Source: an uncultured Elusimicrobium sp.
Lineage (GTDB): Bacteria > Elusimicrobiota > Endomicrobiia > Endomicrobiales > Endomicrobiaceae
NCBI GenBank assembly: GCA_902761395.1
Contig: CACWKJ010000039.1
Span: 1-8,297, forward strand
Reading direction: 5' to 3'
Length of the DNA: 8,297 nt
The position numbers and the translations under genes are program-made. The notes under the pieces are model-generated. The model was not told the origin of the DNA and did no database searches. It saw nothing but the letters and a program-made list of their open reading frames with translations. This document shows, one piece after another, positions 6,283-8,297 of this stretch (the stretch's first letter is position 1; every line of letters starts with the position of its first letter).

Positions 6283-8297
6283 ATGATAATAAAATTTATA
6301 AAGAAAAAGTTTAATTCAATAAAAATCTGTGCTGTTTTTACGTCTGTATGTTTCTTGCTGTCAACACTGGGTGCAAACTTGTATGCTGTACCATTGGCAG
6401 AAAATACCGATCAAAAATATGAAGATGTATTTAACAAAGCAAGCAGTATAAGTGCCGAATACGGAAAAATAACAGCAAGTAAAGATGCCAACAGCGATAT
6501 AACAATAATAAATATACAAGATTTGCATTGTCACCCTCAAACACAGAAAAACATCTCTAAAATAATCACACAAATTGCAGATAAATATAACTTAAAGGAA
6601 ATCTATGTTGAAGGCGGATATGGGAATATAGATTTAAATTGGTTAAGTTCAATAAAAGATGAGAATATAAGAAAACAAGTAACAGAAAAATTGTTGGAAG
6701 ACGGGTTATTAACCGGAAGCGAATACTATAAATTGACTAGCGACAACAAAAATATAGAACTTAAAGGTATAGATGAAGAAGAACTTCATAGAGAAAACGT
6801 AAAAAGATTAGCATGGATTATAGAAAATCAAGATAAATATAAAGATGTAATAAAAAAAGTAGAAAACGAAATAAATATACTGGAAAAGATATATGTAAAC
6901 AGCAGAAACGAAAGATTTAACAGAGATATAGAAAAATATTTATCAAATGAAATAGATACAAGAAGATTTTACAGACAGCTGATAAAATATGTTAAAGATA
7001 TTAATGCCAATCCCGATAAATACAACAATATAACTTCAATAAGACTGGAAGAATATCCGAACATAGTTAAGTTTATTGCATTAAGGAAAATGTCAAAAGA
7101 TATAGATGTAAGAAAAGTAACACAACAATTACAATCGGTAATAAACGAACTGAAAAACAAATTGCCGTATAACATATATACAAAGCTGTTGAAAGAGACT
7201 GAAAATTTGAGTGATAGTCAGAAAGTTGTAGAGTTAATAACTTTGTTGTGTAAAAAAGAAGGAATAGATTTAGAGTATAGATATAAAGCTTTAAATGACT
7301 TTTTACAAAGTAACGAAATAAACAGAGAATTAAATACCGTAGAATTGGTTTATGAAGAAAGACAATTAATAACGGAAATAAGAAAAGCTCTTTCTTATAA
7401 CAACGAAGAATATGAAATAACTTTTGTATCAGACTTCAGCAGATTTTTTAAAGATTATTTAGAATATAAGTTGACCGACGCAGATTGGAAATACTTTGAA
7501 AAAGGATACGAACAATTCAGACAACTATATGCTAAATATGCAACGGTAGACAGAATAAAAGAAATAGATGGAGATATTTCGGAACTTAACAAATATTATG
7601 GAATCAATGATATAAGAAACGAAGTGTTCGTAAATAATCTTTTACAAGATAAACACCCCAATGTTGTAGAACAATCAAAATATAGAGAAGACGAAGAAAT
7701 ATTAAAAGGTTCAAAAGAAGTAATAATAGCGGTAACCGGTGGTTTTCATAGTAATGCATTAGAAGATATTTTACAGGCAAAAGAAGTAAATACAATAGTA
7801 ATAACACCGTCAATATTTGAAGGAATAGAAAAAGCAACAAAGCAATATAAAGGAATAATAAAAGAACAAAGTAAAGAATTTCAACATCAAGCATTGGCAT
7901 ACAGAATTCTATCTTCTTTGCCTACTCAAGAACAAAAAGTTTATTTGTATGGAGCATTGAAAGCTTTAATAGGTAATAACCTTAATAAATTAAAAGAAGT
8001 TTTAGGCGAAGATGTGGATTTAGATTCTTTGGAAAGGAAACTTCAAAATTTACAATTGTCGGATGAACAGTCTCAATTAAATGTAAGTGTAACAGTTAAA
8101 GCTTTAGAAATCGCTGTAGATCTTATGATAAAAAACGGTTTGTTACCGAAGGAAGGCGGTAAAGCAATTTTTGCACCGAATGTAAGTGAAATAATGTGGA
8201 AAGCGTCTAAAGCTTTGGTTGATGCCAAAATATTTTTAAGTAAAGGACCTATTTTCGTAGCAGAACAACAAGGATTGCCGGAAGTAAGAAAAACACT
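6283..8297 (+). CDS. Large exported protein with TraB/ChaN/EreA-like His/Glu motifs, 3' end outside window
   Basis: The frame is open from the ATG at 6283 to the window edge (671 codons plus two bases), so the C-terminus is missing. Residues 1-35 form a long basic signal peptide, with cleavage likely after NLYA. The mature N-terminus then shows INIQDLHCHPQTQKN (H82, H84), a helix and strand ending IYVEGG (E110), GSEYYKL, and LKGIDEEEL (D164-E167). A charged, Lys/Glu-rich helical stretch follows (about 170-470, coiled-coil-like in parts). Then comes IAVTGGFHSNALEDIL (H489) and a strand leading to VITPSIFEG (about 506-513). An early beta-strand ending in His, a Glu-Gly after the next strand and a late Gly-Gly-x-His are reminiscent of the TraB/TIKI, ChaN and EreA group, where such residues bind metal or act catalytically. 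I recall uncharacterised proteins with 'HIQDAH ... VEGA ... GGFHT' motifs in Omnitrophota/Elusimicrobiota. The enzymatic role is inference. Residues after about 520 look like a further region of unknown function. It probably shares transcription with the gene at 5764. Confidence 0.8.
   Translation, partial: MIIKFIKKKFNSIKICAVFTSVCFLLSTLGANLYAVPLAENTDQKYEDVFNKASSISAEYGKITASKDANSDITIINIQDLHCHPQTQKNISKIITQIADKYNLKEIYVEGGYGNIDLNWLSSIKDENIRKQVTEKLLEDGLLTGSEYYKLTSDNKNIELKGIDEEELHRENVKRLAWIIENQDKYKDVIKKVENEINILEKIYVNSRNERFNRDIEKYLSNEIDTRRFYRQLIKYVKDINANPDKYNNITSIRLEEYPNIVKFIALRKMSKDIDVRKVTQQLQSVINELKNKLPYNIYTKLLKETENLSDSQKVVELITLLCKKEGIDLEYRYKALNDFLQSNEINRELNTVELVYEERQLITEIRKALSYNNEEYEITFVSDFSRFFKDYLEYKLTDADWKYFEKGYEQFRQLYAKYATVDRIKEIDGDISELNKYYGINDIRNEVFVNNLLQDKHPNVVEQSKYREDEEILKGSKEVIIAVTGGFHSNALEDILQAKEVNTIVITPSIFEGIEKATKQYKGIIKEQSKEFQHQALAYRILSSLPTQEQKVYLYGALKALIGNNLNKLKEVLGEDVDLDSLERKLQNLQLSDEQSQLNVSVTVKALEIAVDLMIKNGLLPKEGGKAIFAPNVSEIMWKASKALVDAKIFLSKGPIFVAEQQGLPEVRKT

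Noticed and set aside
6274..6285. Alternative in-frame ATG at 6274 for the large exported protein
   Set aside because: It overlaps the only Shine-Dalgarno sequence, leaving no spacing; 6283 has an 8-base spacing.
6361..7900. Minus-strand frames opposite the large exported protein, one very Leu-rich and membrane-like
   Set aside because: The Leu/Tyr-rich composition is the antisense image of Lys/Glu/Ile codons. There are no ribosome sites, and the plus frame has a coherent signal peptide and motifs.

Overview
The window is visibly AT-rich bacterial DNA (not counted exactly). Ile is mostly ATA and Arg mostly AGA, Shine-Dalgarno sites are of the AGGAG type, and two of the large proteins carry clear Sec signal peptides. 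A large exported protein full of GGAIYN-type repeats, together with an exported 'IQDLHCH ... VEGG ... TGGFH' protein, points to a Gram-negative-type envelope. My best guess is Elusimicrobiota or a neighbouring phylum such as Omnitrophota. That guess rests on remembered resemblance of the second protein to proteins of those phyla, not on a search. No rRNA, tRNA, CRISPR array, insertion sequence or phage gene was seen.

Layout. (1) Positions 1-2793, minus strand: one uninterrupted reading frame of 931 codons with a signal peptide, running off the left edge. It encodes a polymorphic-outer-membrane-protein/autotransporter-like beta-helix passenger built of two homologous modules. (2) Positions 2794-3064: a non-coding stretch with its promoter (direct repeats over the -35), a symmetric rho-independent terminator, a degenerate 8-bp tandem repeat and a small hairpin. 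(3) Positions 3065-5621, minus strand: a compact operon, DUF1015 protein -> CvpA-family membrane protein -> long-form HisG (ATP phosphoribosyltransferase, GTG start), with a strong promoter upstream. (4) Positions 5622-5763: a divergent promoter region. (5) Positions 5764-6243, plus strand: an unrecognised 159-residue membrane protein whose promoter is so close to its start codon that the mRNA is probably leaderless. (6) Positions 6229-6264: a terminator-like hairpin whose loop contains that gene's stop codon. (7) Positions 6283 to the right edge, plus strand: at least 671 codons of an exported protein with His/Glu motifs suggestive of the TraB/ChaN/EreA-like group. It is incomplete at the right edge.

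How the parts relate. The central operon is housekeeping: the first step of histidine synthesis plus two widely conserved genes of poorly defined role. The flanks are cell-envelope or secreted functions. The most interesting region is the right-hand pair, a leaderless-looking membrane protein followed, across a hairpin, by a large exported putative metal-dependent enzyme. Its function, full length and regulation cannot be settled from this window. The left-hand surface protein is the other item of note, because of its modular duplication.
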